From positions 1 to 29,190 of the forward strand of contig JBCDBB010000030.1 of NCBI GenBank assembly GCA_039184415.1: a stretch of DNA of 29,190 nt, read 5' to 3'. The notes under the pieces were generated by a model, which worked only from the letters and a program-made list of their open reading frames with translations, was not told where the DNA came from and ran no database searches. This DNA is from JANSYP01 sp039184415. Its GTDB lineage: Bacteria; Pseudomonadota; Alphaproteobacteria; Rhodobacterales; Rhodobacteraceae. Within the stretch, counting starts at the first letter, position 1. Each line of letters begins with the position of its first letter. Positions 7,556 to 14,811 of the stretch are shown here, in pieces. Made by a program: the position numbers and the translations under genes.

Positions 7556-7762
7556 TCAGTCCGGCGCCGCCTGCAGCAGGTCACCGGGCTGACAGTCAAG
7601 CGCCGCGCAGATCTTGGCCAGTGTCTCGAACCGTATCCCCTTGACCTTGCCGGATTTCAGAAGGCTCAGGTTCTGCTCGGTGATGCCGATGATCGCGGCC
7701 AGTTCGCGCGATCGCATCTTGCGTTCCGCCAGCATCACATCGAGCCGCACGACGATCTGCAT
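7556..7762 (-). CDS. XRE-family helix-turn-helix regulator (YozG-like)
   Basis: This 68-residue protein is a single Cro/C1-type HTH domain. LDVMLAERKMRSRELAAIIGITEQNLSLLKSGKVKGIRFETLAKICAALDCQPGDLL spans helices one to five, with the recognition helix at about residues 28-37. Short stand-alone HTH proteins of this type are typically paired with DUF2975 membrane proteins. Here the ATG overlaps the TGA of the DUF2975 gene by one base (TGATG), so the two are translated together. It probably controls its own two-gene operon, and the inverted repeat at 8311-8336 is a candidate operator. Confidence 0.92.
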   Translation of the reverse strand: MQIVVRLDVMLAERKMRSRELAAIIGITEQNLSLLKSGKVKGIRFETLAKICAALDCQPGDLLQAAPD

Positions 7763-8280
7763 CAGATGATCGCGCGCAGATCATCTGCCTGCCGGGCGGC
7801 CTCGGCCATGACCTGGCCGATCACCCAGAGCAGTCCGCCGCAAAGCAGAAGGCCGACATCGTTGCTGCTGAAGCTGACCACCATCGAGCCCTGTTCCTGA
7901 CCGATCGAGGCCAGCACCGTGAGCGCGGGATCGCTGATCAGCGACAGGCACCCAAGTGCGATGAGCCCCAGGCCGACCCGCCGGATCGCCACCGCACAGG
8001 CCGCCGTGAAGGCTTCGTGCCGCGCATAGCGCCGGAACAGCCGCCACATCTGCCACAGCGTGTACTGCGCCATGACAAAGGTCACGCCGCCAAGGACGAG
8101 GAGACCCGCCTGCGCCGGCCAGCCGAGGCTGTGTGCTGCGCTGCTACCCAGCAGAACCTGATAGACGATCTCCGGCTGCCAGGCGATCCAGGCCGAAAGA
8201 ACAGTCAGCAGCCCCATCGCAGCCGCTGTCACATATCCAAGGATCCCGGCCAGCCGGGCGGTGCGTTCGGTAAGCGGCAT
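7762..8280 (-). CDS. DUF2975 integral membrane protein
   Basis: This is a 172-residue membrane protein with four predicted helices: about residues 12-35, 48-72, a pair around 95-130, and one near 145-160. The pattern of two helices, a basic loop (LWQMWRLFRRYARHEAF), then two helices is the DUF2975 layout. The family usually sits directly upstream of a small XRE regulator, as it does here. No biochemical function is established. I prefer the ATG at 8280 because GGAG lies about six bases before it. The ATG at 8292 would add four residues but has no ribosome site. An AT-rich divergent promoter region lies upstream. Confidence 0.85.
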   Translation of the reverse strand: MPLTERTARLAGILGYVTAAAMGLLTVLSAWIAWQPEIVYQVLLGSSAAHSLGWPAQAGLLVLGGVTFVMAQYTLWQMWRLFRRYARHEAFTAACAVAIRRVGLGLIALGCLSLISDPALTVLASIGQEQGSMVVSFSSNDVGLLLCGGLLWVIGQVMAEAARQADDLRAII

Positions 8281-8310
8281 GAAGCTCTCCATCTAAAGGT
8301 CGAGAATCAA

Positions 8311-8336
8311 TTTACACGACCAAATTTTAATGTAAA
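8311..8336. promoter_or_regulatory. Inverted repeat TTTACA-N14-TGTAAA in the divergent promoter region
   Basis: A perfect six-base inverted repeat (8311-8316 and 8331-8336) lies in the AT-rich gap between the DUF2975/XRE operon and the lipoprotein gene. On the minus strand TTTACA (8336-8331) followed after 16 bases by TAAATT (8314-8309) also resembles a sigma-70 promoter for the DUF2975 gene. A regulator bound here would block that promoter, which would fit self-regulation by the XRE protein. This is inference from position and symmetry. Confidence 0.35.
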
Positions 8337-8369
8337 ACAATAAAAAATAATCAATATAGGATAACTACA

Positions 8370-8912
8370 ATGCGCCTCCTTCTGCTCAGTCTCGGCCTCC
8401 TGGCCGGATGCACCTCGCTCGTGCCCTCCACCGTCGCCCAGCTGGACGGGTTTTCACCTGTGACGGCCGACCCTGCCGATATCGCGCTCGCGCTTCAGCT
8501 GCCCGAGGGTGTGGGGCTGACACCCGCTGGCGCGACGCTCTTTCTCGGCGCGGAACGTGACGATACCGGCGAAGAAACCGGGCTGACCATCAGGCTGGCG
8601 CAAAGGAGCGACGCTGAACTGGGCGAGGTGTTCGAGATCGCGCCAGATGACCGCGCCGCCTTTCGGGCAGAGCAGGCGCGCATCGCGGCATGGCAGGCAG
8701 AGGCGCCGGAGGCCGTGCAAGGCACGCTTTCGCTTGGGGTAGCGCCCTGCCGATTCGGGGCAGGACCGGCGCGGTCCGCCCGCGCCTCTGCCGATATCCG
8801 ATTCGCCCAAGGCGCGCCCTTCCGCCCGCTTCTGCGCGAGGCGCCGCTCTCCCGGATTGCGGATCAGGGTGATGTCTCTGAGTGGCCCGATTGCGTAACG
8901 GACGCAACGTAG
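8370..8912 (+). CDS. Small lipoprotein of unknown function
   Basis: The 180-residue protein begins with MRLLLLSLGLLAGC, a clear lipobox with Cys14 as the lipidated residue, so it is membrane-anchored. The rest is acidic and alanine-rich with no domain I recognise. Two further cysteines, near residue 127 and near the C-terminus (WPDC), could form a disulfide. AGGAT sits eight bases before the ATG. It is divergent from the DUF2975/XRE operon with an unusually AT-rich gap, and about 110 bases precede rsfS on the same strand. Confidence 0.78.
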   Translation: MRLLLLSLGLLAGCTSLVPSTVAQLDGFSPVTADPADIALALQLPEGVGLTPAGATLFLGAERDDTGEETGLTIRLAQRSDAELGEVFEIAPDDRAAFRAEQARIAAWQAEAPEAVQGTLSLGVAPCRFGAGPARSARASADIRFAQGAPFRPLLREAPLSRIADQGDVSEWPDCVTDAT

Positions 8913-8946
8913 CGCGGACATTGAACAACTGCTTCATGCACCGTCA

Positions 8947-8975
8947 TTGAGCGGTTACGTGGGAAGTGCTACCTT
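8947..8975 (+). promoter_or_regulatory. Weak candidate rsfS promoter
   Basis: TTGAGC (8947-8952) and TACCTT (8970-8975) are 17 bases apart, matching the sigma-70 boxes at 4/6 and 3/6 positions. They lie about 50 bases before the proposed rsfS start. The leader would then contain the hairpin at 8988-9004. Confidence 0.25.
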
Positions 8976-8987
8976 CAACATAGTAGT

Positions 8988-9004
8988 CGGGGGATGAGCC
9001 CCCG
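8988..9004 (+). other. GC hairpin in the rsfS leader
   Basis: CGGGGG (8988-8993) and CCCCCG (8999-9004) can pair around the five-base loop ATGAG, seven bases before the strong ribosome site AAGGAGGA. There is no T-tract, so it is not a normal terminator. It may be a leader stem that affects translation or mRNA stability, or chance in GC-rich DNA. Confidence 0.35.
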
Positions 9005-9010
9005 GCGCAC

Positions 9011-9018
9011 AAGGAGGA
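9011..9018 (+). promoter_or_regulatory. Strong Shine-Dalgarno that sets the rsfS start
   Basis: AAGGAGGA is a near-perfect anti-16S match. The only in-frame codons at proper spacing are ATC (9023) and CTG (9026). The first ATG in frame is at 9077, about 58 bases further, and has no ribosome site. Confidence 0.7.
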
Positions 9019-9025
9019 CGCTATC

Positions 9026-9436
9026 CTGACTGCTTCCGCAGACGCGGCCCTTGAGCAGGCCGCACCCGCAGCTCCGATGGCCGGAGCCACTTCTGCCCCC
9101 GAAGGCGACAGCCTTCTCGCGCAGATCCTACACTCCCTCAATCAGAACAAGGCCGAAGACGTGGTGTCGATTGACCTCCGCGGACGGTCTGAAATGGCCG
9201 ATCACCTCGTGATCGCCTCCGGGCGGTCGACCCGGCAGGTCGTGGCCCTTGCAGAAAAGTTGACCGAGACGCTCAAGCGCGATCTCGCCATCTCCTGCAA
9301 GATCGAGGGCAAGGATGCCGGCGATTGGGTGCTGATCGACGCTGGCGACGTGATCGTCCATCTTTTCCGGCCCGAGGTGCGCGAGTTCTATCAGCTCGAA
9401 AAGATGTGGATGCCGACGGGTACGCAGACCGCCTGA
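9026..9436 (+). CDS. rsfS: Ribosome silencing factor RsfS
   Basis: RsfS binds ribosomal protein uL14 on the 50S subunit and blocks joining with 30S when nutrients are scarce. The core reads LLAQILHSLNQNKAEDVVSIDLRGRSEMADHLVIASGRSTRQVVALAEKL, then GKDAGDWVLIDAGDVIVHLFRPEVREFYQLEKMW, which is diagnostic of the family. From the conventional ATG at 9077 the protein has 119 residues. The strong ribosome site at 9011-9018 instead points to a CTG at 9026 (or ATC at 9023), giving about 136 residues with an Ala-rich leader. I use CTG but the start is not certain. rlmH follows seven bases after the stop, and this pairing is common in bacteria. Confidence 0.92.
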   Translation: MTASADAALEQAAPAAPMAGATSAPEGDSLLAQILHSLNQNKAEDVVSIDLRGRSEMADHLVIASGRSTRQVVALAEKLTETLKRDLAISCKIEGKDAGDWVLIDAGDVIVHLFRPEVREFYQLEKMWMPTGTQTA

Positions 9437-9443
9437 CCGCCCG

Positions 9444-9911
9444 GTGCGTGTCACGATCTGCGCGGTAGGGCGCCTGCGCAAGGGCCCCGAAGCCACGCTG
9501 CTGGACGACTACCTGACCCGGTTTGACCGGACAGGACGCGGCTTGGGGCTGAGCGTCGCCAAGCCGCGCGAGGTGGAGCCGAAACCCGCAACCCCGCCGG
9601 TGGAGGCCGAGGCGCTCCTGCGCCAGGCCCCCGATGGCGCCGTGCGCCTCGCCCTCGACGAACGGGGCCGCACGCTCAGCTCGCCCGATTTCGCCGCCCT
9701 TCTGGCCCACTGGCGCGATGCTGGTGAGCGGGATCTGGCGATCTTCATCGGTGGTGCGGACGGCTTGGACCCAGCCTTACGCGATGGCTGCCGCGAGCGG
9801 CTCTCCTTCGGACCCATGGTGTGGCCCCACATGCTGGCCCGTGTGATGCTTGCCGAGCAGCTTTACCGCGCCGCCACGATCCTCGCGGGCAGCCCCTACC
9901 ATCGCGCCTGA
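9444..9911 (+). CDS. rlmH: 23S rRNA (pseudouridine1915-N3)-methyltransferase RlmH
   Basis: RlmH transfers a methyl group from S-adenosylmethionine to pseudouridine 1915 in helix 69 of 23S rRNA, acting on the assembled 70S ribosome. The 155-residue length is normal. The start RVTICAVGRLRKGPE, the AdoMet-binding FIGGADGLDPALRD loop near residue 100, and the C-terminal RVMLAEQLYRAATILAGSPYHRA (SPOUT knot) are typical. The start is GTG, seven bases after the rsfS stop, with no clear ribosome site of its own, which suggests translational coupling to rsfS. Confidence 0.96.
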   Translation: MRVTICAVGRLRKGPEATLLDDYLTRFDRTGRGLGLSVAKPREVEPKPATPPVEAEALLRQAPDGAVRLALDERGRTLSSPDFAALLAHWRDAGERDLAIFIGGADGLDPALRDGCRERLSFGPMVWPHMLARVMLAEQLYRAATILAGSPYHRA

Positions 9912-9971
9912 GCGCGCGGGATCCGTCGGAATGCCCATGACGCCCCCGCGCGCCCGTGATAGGCAGCGGCC

Positions 9972-12251
9972 ATGACCGGGATCCCGACAAAACAAGAGGT
10001 GCTGGCTTGGATTGCCGACAATCCGGGACAGAGCTCCAAGCGCGACATCGCCAAGGCCTTTGGCATCAAGGGCGCCGCGCGGATCGACCTCAAGCAGCTC
10101 TTGAAGACGCTCGAGGCCGAAGGGCATCTGGAGCGCAAGCGCCGCACCTACCGCGACCCCGACAAGCTGCCGCCGGTCAGCGTTCTGGAGATCCTGCCGC
10201 CCACGCCCGAGGGCGATCTCTTTGCCAAACCGCTGGAGTGGCACGGGGAAGGGCCCGCCCCGGCGGTGCTGTTACTGCCGCGAACGGCGGACCCCGCGCT
10301 CGGCGCCGGCGACCGCATCCTTGGGCGGCTGACCCATGTCGGCGCCGAGGGCCACGCCTACGAGGCGCGCCTCATGCGCCGGATCGGCACGACCCAGCGG
10401 CGCATCCTCGGCATCTTCTGCAAATCGGCAGAGGGTGGCCGGATCCAGCCCATCGACAAGAAGAACGACCGCGACTGGCGCGTGCCCCCCGGTGCGACGG
10501 GCGGCGCCAGGGACGGCGAGCTGGTCGAGGCCGAAAACGCGGGTCCGCGCGCGCGGCTCGGCCTGCCATCGGCGCGGGTACTGGCCCGGCTGGGGGATGC
10601 CGCGGCGCCCAAGGCCGTGTCGCTGATTGCGATCCATGAACATGGCATTCCCGATACCTTTCCCGACGAGGTCATCGCCGAAGCCGACCGCCGCAAGCCC
10701 GCGCCCCTTGGGTCGCGGGAGGATCTGCGCGAGCTGCCGCTCGTCACGATCGATCCGGCCGATGCGCGGGACCATGACGACGCGGTCTATGCCCATCCCG
10801 ACGATGCGGCGGACAATCCCGGCGGCCATGTCGTCTGGGTCGCCATCGCCGATGTCGCCCACTATGTGCCGCCGGGCTCACAGCTCGACCGAGAGGCGCG
10901 CAAGCGCGGCAACTCCACCTATTTCCCCGACCGGGTGGTGCCGATGCTGCCCGACCGGCTCTCGGCGGACCTTTGTTCGCTGCACGAGGGCGTGCCGCGT
11001 CCCTGCATCGCGCTGCGCATGCGCCTGACCGCAGAGGGCGACAAGCTCGACCACCGGTTCATGCGCGCCATGATGCGCTCCGCCGCCTCCCTGACCTATC
11101 AAGAGGTGCAGGCGGCCATGAACGGGGAGCCGACCGAGCGCGCCGCGGCTCTCTTGGATACGGTGATCGCCCCGCTCTACGCCGCCTATGGTGCGGCGCG
11201 GACGGCCCGCGAGAAACGCCAGCCGCTGGAGCTCGACCTGCCCGAGCGGCGCATCGGGCTGTCCGAGGATGGGCATGTGACCTCGGTCGCCTTCCGCGAT
11301 CGCCTCGATGCGCACCGGCTGATCGAGGAGTTCATGGTGCTGGCCAATGTCTGCGCCGCCGAGACGCTCAGCGCTGCACGCCTGCCGCTGCTCTACCGTA
11401 TCCACGAGGAGCCTGCGCCGGAAAAGCTCGACGCGCTCCGCGAGACGGCGCAGGCGGCCGGGCTGACGCTCGCCAAGGGGCAGGTGCTCCAGACGCGCCA
11501 TCTCAACCGTCTGCTCGCACAGGCGGCCGACCATGACGATGCCGAGGTCATCAACATGGCCACGCTGCGCTCGATGACACAGGCCTATTACGGCACCGAC
11601 AGCATCGGCCATTTCGGGCTGGCCTTGCGCAAATACGCCCACTTCACATCGCCCATCCGGCGCTATGCGGACCTTGTGATCCATCGTGGCCTGATCGCGG
11701 CCCATGGCTGGGGCGACGGGCTGGGCGGCAAATCGGACGGACAGACCGAGGCTGAGGTCGAGCGGCTGGAGGAGACGGGCAAGCATATCTCCGACACCGA
11801 ACGCCGCTCCATGCAGGCCGAGCGCGACACCATTGATCGCTATCTCGCGGCCTACCTCTCTGAGCGTGTCGGCAGCGAGATGACCGGCCGGATCACCGGG
11901 GTGACGCGGTTCGGGCTCTTCGTCCGGCTTGATGAGACGGGCGCCGACGGGCTTGTGCCGGTCCGCTCGCTGGGGCGCGAGTTCTTTCACTTCGACGCCC
12001 AGGCCCAGACGCTCATGGGCTCGGACACGGGGCTCACCCTCGGGCTAGGACAGCACGCGCTGGTGCGCCTGTCCGAGGCCGTACCGGTCACCGGGGGGAT
12101 CGCACTGGAGCTGCTGGAGGTCGATGGCGCGGCCCTCGCCCGAGGCCCCAGCGGCGCGGCGCGGCGCGGGCGCGGCGGACGCAGACCGAAACACCGCGGC
12201 AAACCCAAACCCGCAGCCCGGCGCAAGGTCGTCCGCACACGGCGAAAGTGA
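9972..12251 (+). CDS. rnr: Ribonuclease R
   Basis: RNase R is a processive 3'-to-5' hydrolytic exoribonuclease of the RNB family that degrades structured RNA and takes part in rRNA quality control. The 759-residue protein has an N-terminal winged-helix-like region (about 1-60), cold-shock domains (about 65-230), and an RNB catalytic domain from about 245. The catalytic motif TIDPADARDHDDAVYA has Asp264, Asp267, Asp269 and Asp270. LRKYAHFTSPIRRYADLVIHR is the second RNB signature. An S1 domain lies at about 634-715 (GRITGVTRFGLFVRLDETGADGLVP). The C-terminal 38 residues form an Arg/Lys/Gly-rich tail likely to bind RNA. It is about 60 bases downstream of rlmH. Confidence 0.97.
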   Translation: MTGIPTKQEVLAWIADNPGQSSKRDIAKAFGIKGAARIDLKQLLKTLEAEGHLERKRRTYRDPDKLPPVSVLEILPPTPEGDLFAKPLEWHGEGPAPAVLLLPRTADPALGAGDRILGRLTHVGAEGHAYEARLMRRIGTTQRRILGIFCKSAEGGRIQPIDKKNDRDWRVPPGATGGARDGELVEAENAGPRARLGLPSARVLARLGDAAAPKAVSLIAIHEHGIPDTFPDEVIAEADRRKPAPLGSREDLRELPLVTIDPADARDHDDAVYAHPDDAADNPGGHVVWVAIADVAHYVPPGSQLDREARKRGNSTYFPDRVVPMLPDRLSADLCSLHEGVPRPCIALRMRLTAEGDKLDHRFMRAMMRSAASLTYQEVQAAMNGEPTERAAALLDTVIAPLYAAYGAARTAREKRQPLELDLPERRIGLSEDGHVTSVAFRDRLDAHRLIEEFMVLANVCAAETLSAARLPLLYRIHEEPAPEKLDALRETAQAAGLTLAKGQVLQTRHLNRLLAQAADHDDAEVINMATLRSMTQAYYGTDSIGHFGLALRKYAHFTSPIRRYADLVIHRGLIAAHGWGDGLGGKSDGQTEAEVERLEETGKHISDTERRSMQAERDTIDRYLAAYLSERVGSEMTGRITGVTRFGLFVRLDETGADGLVPVRSLGREFFHFDAQAQTLMGSDTGLTLGLGQHALVRLSEAVPVTGGIALELLEVDGAALARGPSGAARRGRGGRRPKHRGKPKPAARRKVVRTRRK

Positions 12252-12290
12252 CACGCAGCCCCCTAGGCGTAGCGCGCAACTTGAGGTAGT

Positions 12291-12328
12291 CTGCTCGGCA
12301 AAACAAGGTCAACCGCCATACCGAGCAG
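12291..12328 (+). promoter_or_regulatory. Leader hairpin overlapping the transglycosylase ribosome site
   Basis: CTGCTCGG (12291-12298) and CCGAGCAG (12321-12328) are perfect 8-base complements separated by 22 bases. The 3' arm overlaps the ribosome site AGGG (12327-12330), which sits seven bases before the ATG at 12338. Folding would partly hide the ribosome site. Whether the 5' arm lies inside the transcript depends on the unknown start of transcription. Confidence 0.4.
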
Positions 12329-12337
12329 GGTATTCAT

Positions 12338-13612
12338 ATGCGTCGCGTTTTCACCGCACTCGCCGCCATTCTGGCCGTTCAAACCGTGCCTGTCCCAACC
12401 CAGGCCACCGAAGCCGTCATGCGCGCCGCGACGCTGTCGCCGCGCCCTCTCGTGAGGCCGCAGGCGTCGGATCTGGTGCCTATCGCGGCCTCCAATCTGG
12501 GCTTCCAGCGCTGGATCGAAGGGTTCTGGCCGCGCGCCAGCGCCGCCGGGATCAGATCGCAGACCTTTAACGCGGCGTTCGCAGGCGTGCAGTACAATTC
12601 CAGCGTCATTTCAAAGGACCGCAACCAGTCGGAATTTTCCAAGCAGGTCTGGGAATATCTCGACGGGGCAGTCTCGGCGAACAGGATCAATACAGGCCGC
12701 GCGCTCGTCCAGCGCTACGGGCCGGTGCTCGACCAGATAGAGAGGCGCTACGGCGTCGAGAAAGAGGTCGTCGTGGCGATCTGGGGGCTGGAGAGCTCCT
12801 ATGGCGGCTATCGCGGCAGCACCCCGATCGTGGAGGCCTTGGCGACGCTGGCCTATGATGGGCGGCGCGGAGAATTCTTTGAAGATCAACTGGTTGCGGC
12901 GCTTCAGATCCTGCAGGCCGGTGATGTGAGCCCGCGGGGCATGCGCGGCTCCTGGGCCGGCGCGATGGGCCACACACAGTTCATGCCGACGAGCTATCTC
13001 GACCATGCGGTGGACTTCACCGGCGATGGGCGGCGCGATATCTGGTCGGACGACCCGACCGATGCGCTGGCCAGCACGGCGTCATACCTCAATGATTTCA
13101 AATGGAAAAAAGGTCAGCCCTGGGCTGTCGAAGTGCGTCTGCCCCAGGGGTTCAACTATGCACAGTCGGGCCCGGATACGGTCAAGACGATGCGCGCCTG
13201 GAACCGGATGGGGGTGCGCGGCATAGACGGGCGGGAGGTGCCCAACTATGGCCGCGGCGCCATCCTGCTGCCGGCGGGTGCGCGGGGTCCGGCCTTTATG
13301 ATCTTCAATAATTTCAATGCGATAAAGGCCTATAACAGCTCCACGGCCTATGTGCTGGCGGTGGGCCACCTGAGCGATCGGATTGCCGGGCGCCCGAGCA
13401 TTCAGGCGGGCTGGCCCCGGCAGGATCGCGCGCTGCGCACATCGGAAAAACGCGAGTTGCAGCAAAGGCTTACGGCGGCCGGATTCTCGACTAACGGGAT
13501 CGACGGCAAGGTCGGGCCGGATACGATCGCGGCGATCAAGCGCTGGCAGAAGGCCGCGGGCCTCGTGCCCGACGGCTACGCCAATGTCGCCCTTCTGCAG
13601 CGGATGCGGTGA
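12338..13612 (+). CDS. MltB-type lytic murein transglycosylase with peptidoglycan-binding domain
   Basis: This enzyme cleaves the glycan strand of peptidoglycan to give 1,6-anhydro-muropeptides, acting in the periplasm. The 424-residue protein starts with a signal peptide (about residues 1-23, cleaved after QA). The SLT_2 (MltB) catalytic domain follows from about 55 to 350, with the catalytic acid Glu152 in IWGLESSYGGYRG and the AGAMGHTQFMPTSY motif. It ends with a PG_binding_1 domain (about 365-424: REL..RLTAAGFSTNGIDGKVGPDTIAAIKRWQ). There is no lipobox, so the protein is probably soluble. It follows rnr by 86 bases and has its own leader, with a hairpin at the ribosome site. Confidence 0.95.
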   Translation: MRRVFTALAAILAVQTVPVPTQATEAVMRAATLSPRPLVRPQASDLVPIAASNLGFQRWIEGFWPRASAAGIRSQTFNAAFAGVQYNSSVISKDRNQSEFSKQVWEYLDGAVSANRINTGRALVQRYGPVLDQIERRYGVEKEVVVAIWGLESSYGGYRGSTPIVEALATLAYDGRRGEFFEDQLVAALQILQAGDVSPRGMRGSWAGAMGHTQFMPTSYLDHAVDFTGDGRRDIWSDDPTDALASTASYLNDFKWKKGQPWAVEVRLPQGFNYAQSGPDTVKTMRAWNRMGVRGIDGREVPNYGRGAILLPAGARGPAFMIFNNFNAIKAYNSSTAYVLAVGHLSDRIAGRPSIQAGWPRQDRALRTSEKRELQQRLTAAGFSTNGIDGKVGPDTIAAIKRWQKAAGLVPDGYANVALLQRMR

Positions 13613-13623
13613 GCGTCAAGCTT

Positions 13624-13655
13624 TGTACGAAACGTCCAAACTGACATTTCGTACA
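13624..13655. promoter_or_regulatory. Operator-like inverted repeat TGTACGAAA-N14-TTTCGTACA
   Basis: Two perfect 9-base inverted half-sites (13624-13632, 13647-13655) lie in the gap between two convergent genes. A third similar half-site, GTTTCGTTC (13656-13664), follows one helical turn after the second. CTGACA (13641-13646) and CCTGAT (13664-13669), 17 bases apart, resemble a plus-strand promoter. The sequence has no U-tract after the stem. It looks more like a regulator site, of the kind TetR-type proteins bind, than a terminator, yet no suitable gene follows. Alternatively it is a weak bidirectional terminator. Confidence 0.4.
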
Positions 13656-13743
13656 GTTTCGTTCCTGATTTGATCCCGCTTTCGCGGCGCCGCCGCGGCA
13701 TGTCCCGCGAGGCCCGAAACGGGGGCGTGCGGCGTGCCGACCG

Positions 13744-14811
13744 TCACTGGCCCGCGCCGACGCGCGAGAGCAGGCCCTCGGCCTGATCGGCGCTGACGAT
13801 ACTCTCCACGACATGCAGGTCACCGGGCGGCGTGATCTCGTTCAGCTTGCGGAAGATCGCGATGGCAGCGGGGGAGGTGCTGGCGATGTTGTGGTCGAAG
13901 CGCCGCCCGTCCGAGAGCGCGCTGACATCGACCAGCGTGACCCCGAGTCCGGAGAGCTCTTCGGGGTTGGTCAGAGATCCCAGGCGGACACCGCGGCCCG
14001 TCAGACCGCTGGAGAACCGCAAGGCGCGATCCTGTTCGGCCACGACGACGAGGAAAGGTTCGGGCAGATCGCCGATCCGTTCCACCTGCTCGCGAAAGAG
14101 CTCCGTATCGATATCCGGCGCGAGGAGCGCCACGCCGTTGATGCGGCGGTTCAGATCGACCCGGCCGGAAAGCGCGATCTGCCGGAGGGTCTCCATCAGG
14201 AGATACCCGCCCATCGAATGCGCCGTGAGAAAAAGCTTGCGGTCGGGATCGCTGGCGAATGCCACAATGAGCTCTTCGAGCATGTCGCGGGAGATCAGGG
14301 CGCTGTCGCGGTCATAGACATAGCCTTTGACCTGGGCGGCCGACGGCCAGGAGAAAACGACCATCGGGACCGGCACATCCATGTCGTGGGCGACCTGCGC
14401 GGTGCCGTAGACGGCCTCGCCATGGGTGGTGTTGTAGCCATGGACATGGATGACCGTTTCGTTCTGTCCCGACCGGTCCGAGGCCGCGACAGCGCTGGCA
14501 AAGCTTGCCATGTCTGGATAGGTCTCTCCGCCGATCGTCACGAAATCGGTTTGCGCATTCGGCGTTCCGCGCGGCCATTCGATCCGCCCTGTCTGGTGGG
14601 TGGGTGGGATCGAGACCGACACGCGTCCGAAACTCAGCATGCCGGGTCGCCGGGCCCCGAAATTCCGGACCTGTCCCGTTTCCTGCCGGAACCGTGCGAC
14701 ATAGACATCGCGGATGGTGGCCGAGGGCGACGGCGCGGCGCCTTCGATCACGCCGCGAGGCGCACAGGCGGCGAGAAGGAGGAGTGCCAGGGCGAGGAGG
14801 GCGCGGATCAT
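13744..14811 (-). CDS. DUF900-type alpha/beta-hydrolase lipoprotein
   Basis: The 355-residue protein begins with MIRALLALALLLLAAC, a lipobox with Cys16, so it is a membrane-anchored lipoprotein. The rest is an alpha/beta-hydrolase of the DUF900 family. HVHGYN (about residue 118) supplies the oxyanion region, AHSMGG carries the nucleophile Ser199, and Asp261 (EQDRAL) and His307 (FDHNIA) complete a plausible triad. It is probably an esterase or lipase of unknown substrate. Its ATG overlaps the TGA of the RND pump by four bases (ATGA), so it is translated with the pump. A third gene of this type in place of an outer-membrane channel gene is notable. Confidence 0.9.
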   Translation of the reverse strand: MIRALLALALLLLAACAPRGVIEGAAPSPSATIRDVYVARFRQETGQVRNFGARRPGMLSFGRVSVSIPPTHQTGRIEWPRGTPNAQTDFVTIGGETYPDMASFASAVAASDRSGQNETVIHVHGYNTTHGEAVYGTAQVAHDMDVPVPMVVFSWPSAAQVKGYVYDRDSALISRDMLEELIVAFASDPDRKLFLTAHSMGGYLLMETLRQIALSGRVDLNRRINGVALLAPDIDTELFREQVERIGDLPEPFLVVVAEQDRALRFSSGLTGRGVRLGSLTNPEELSGLGVTLVDVSALSDGRRFDHNIASTSPAAIAIFRKLNEITPPGDLHVVESIVSADQAEGLLSRVGAGQ

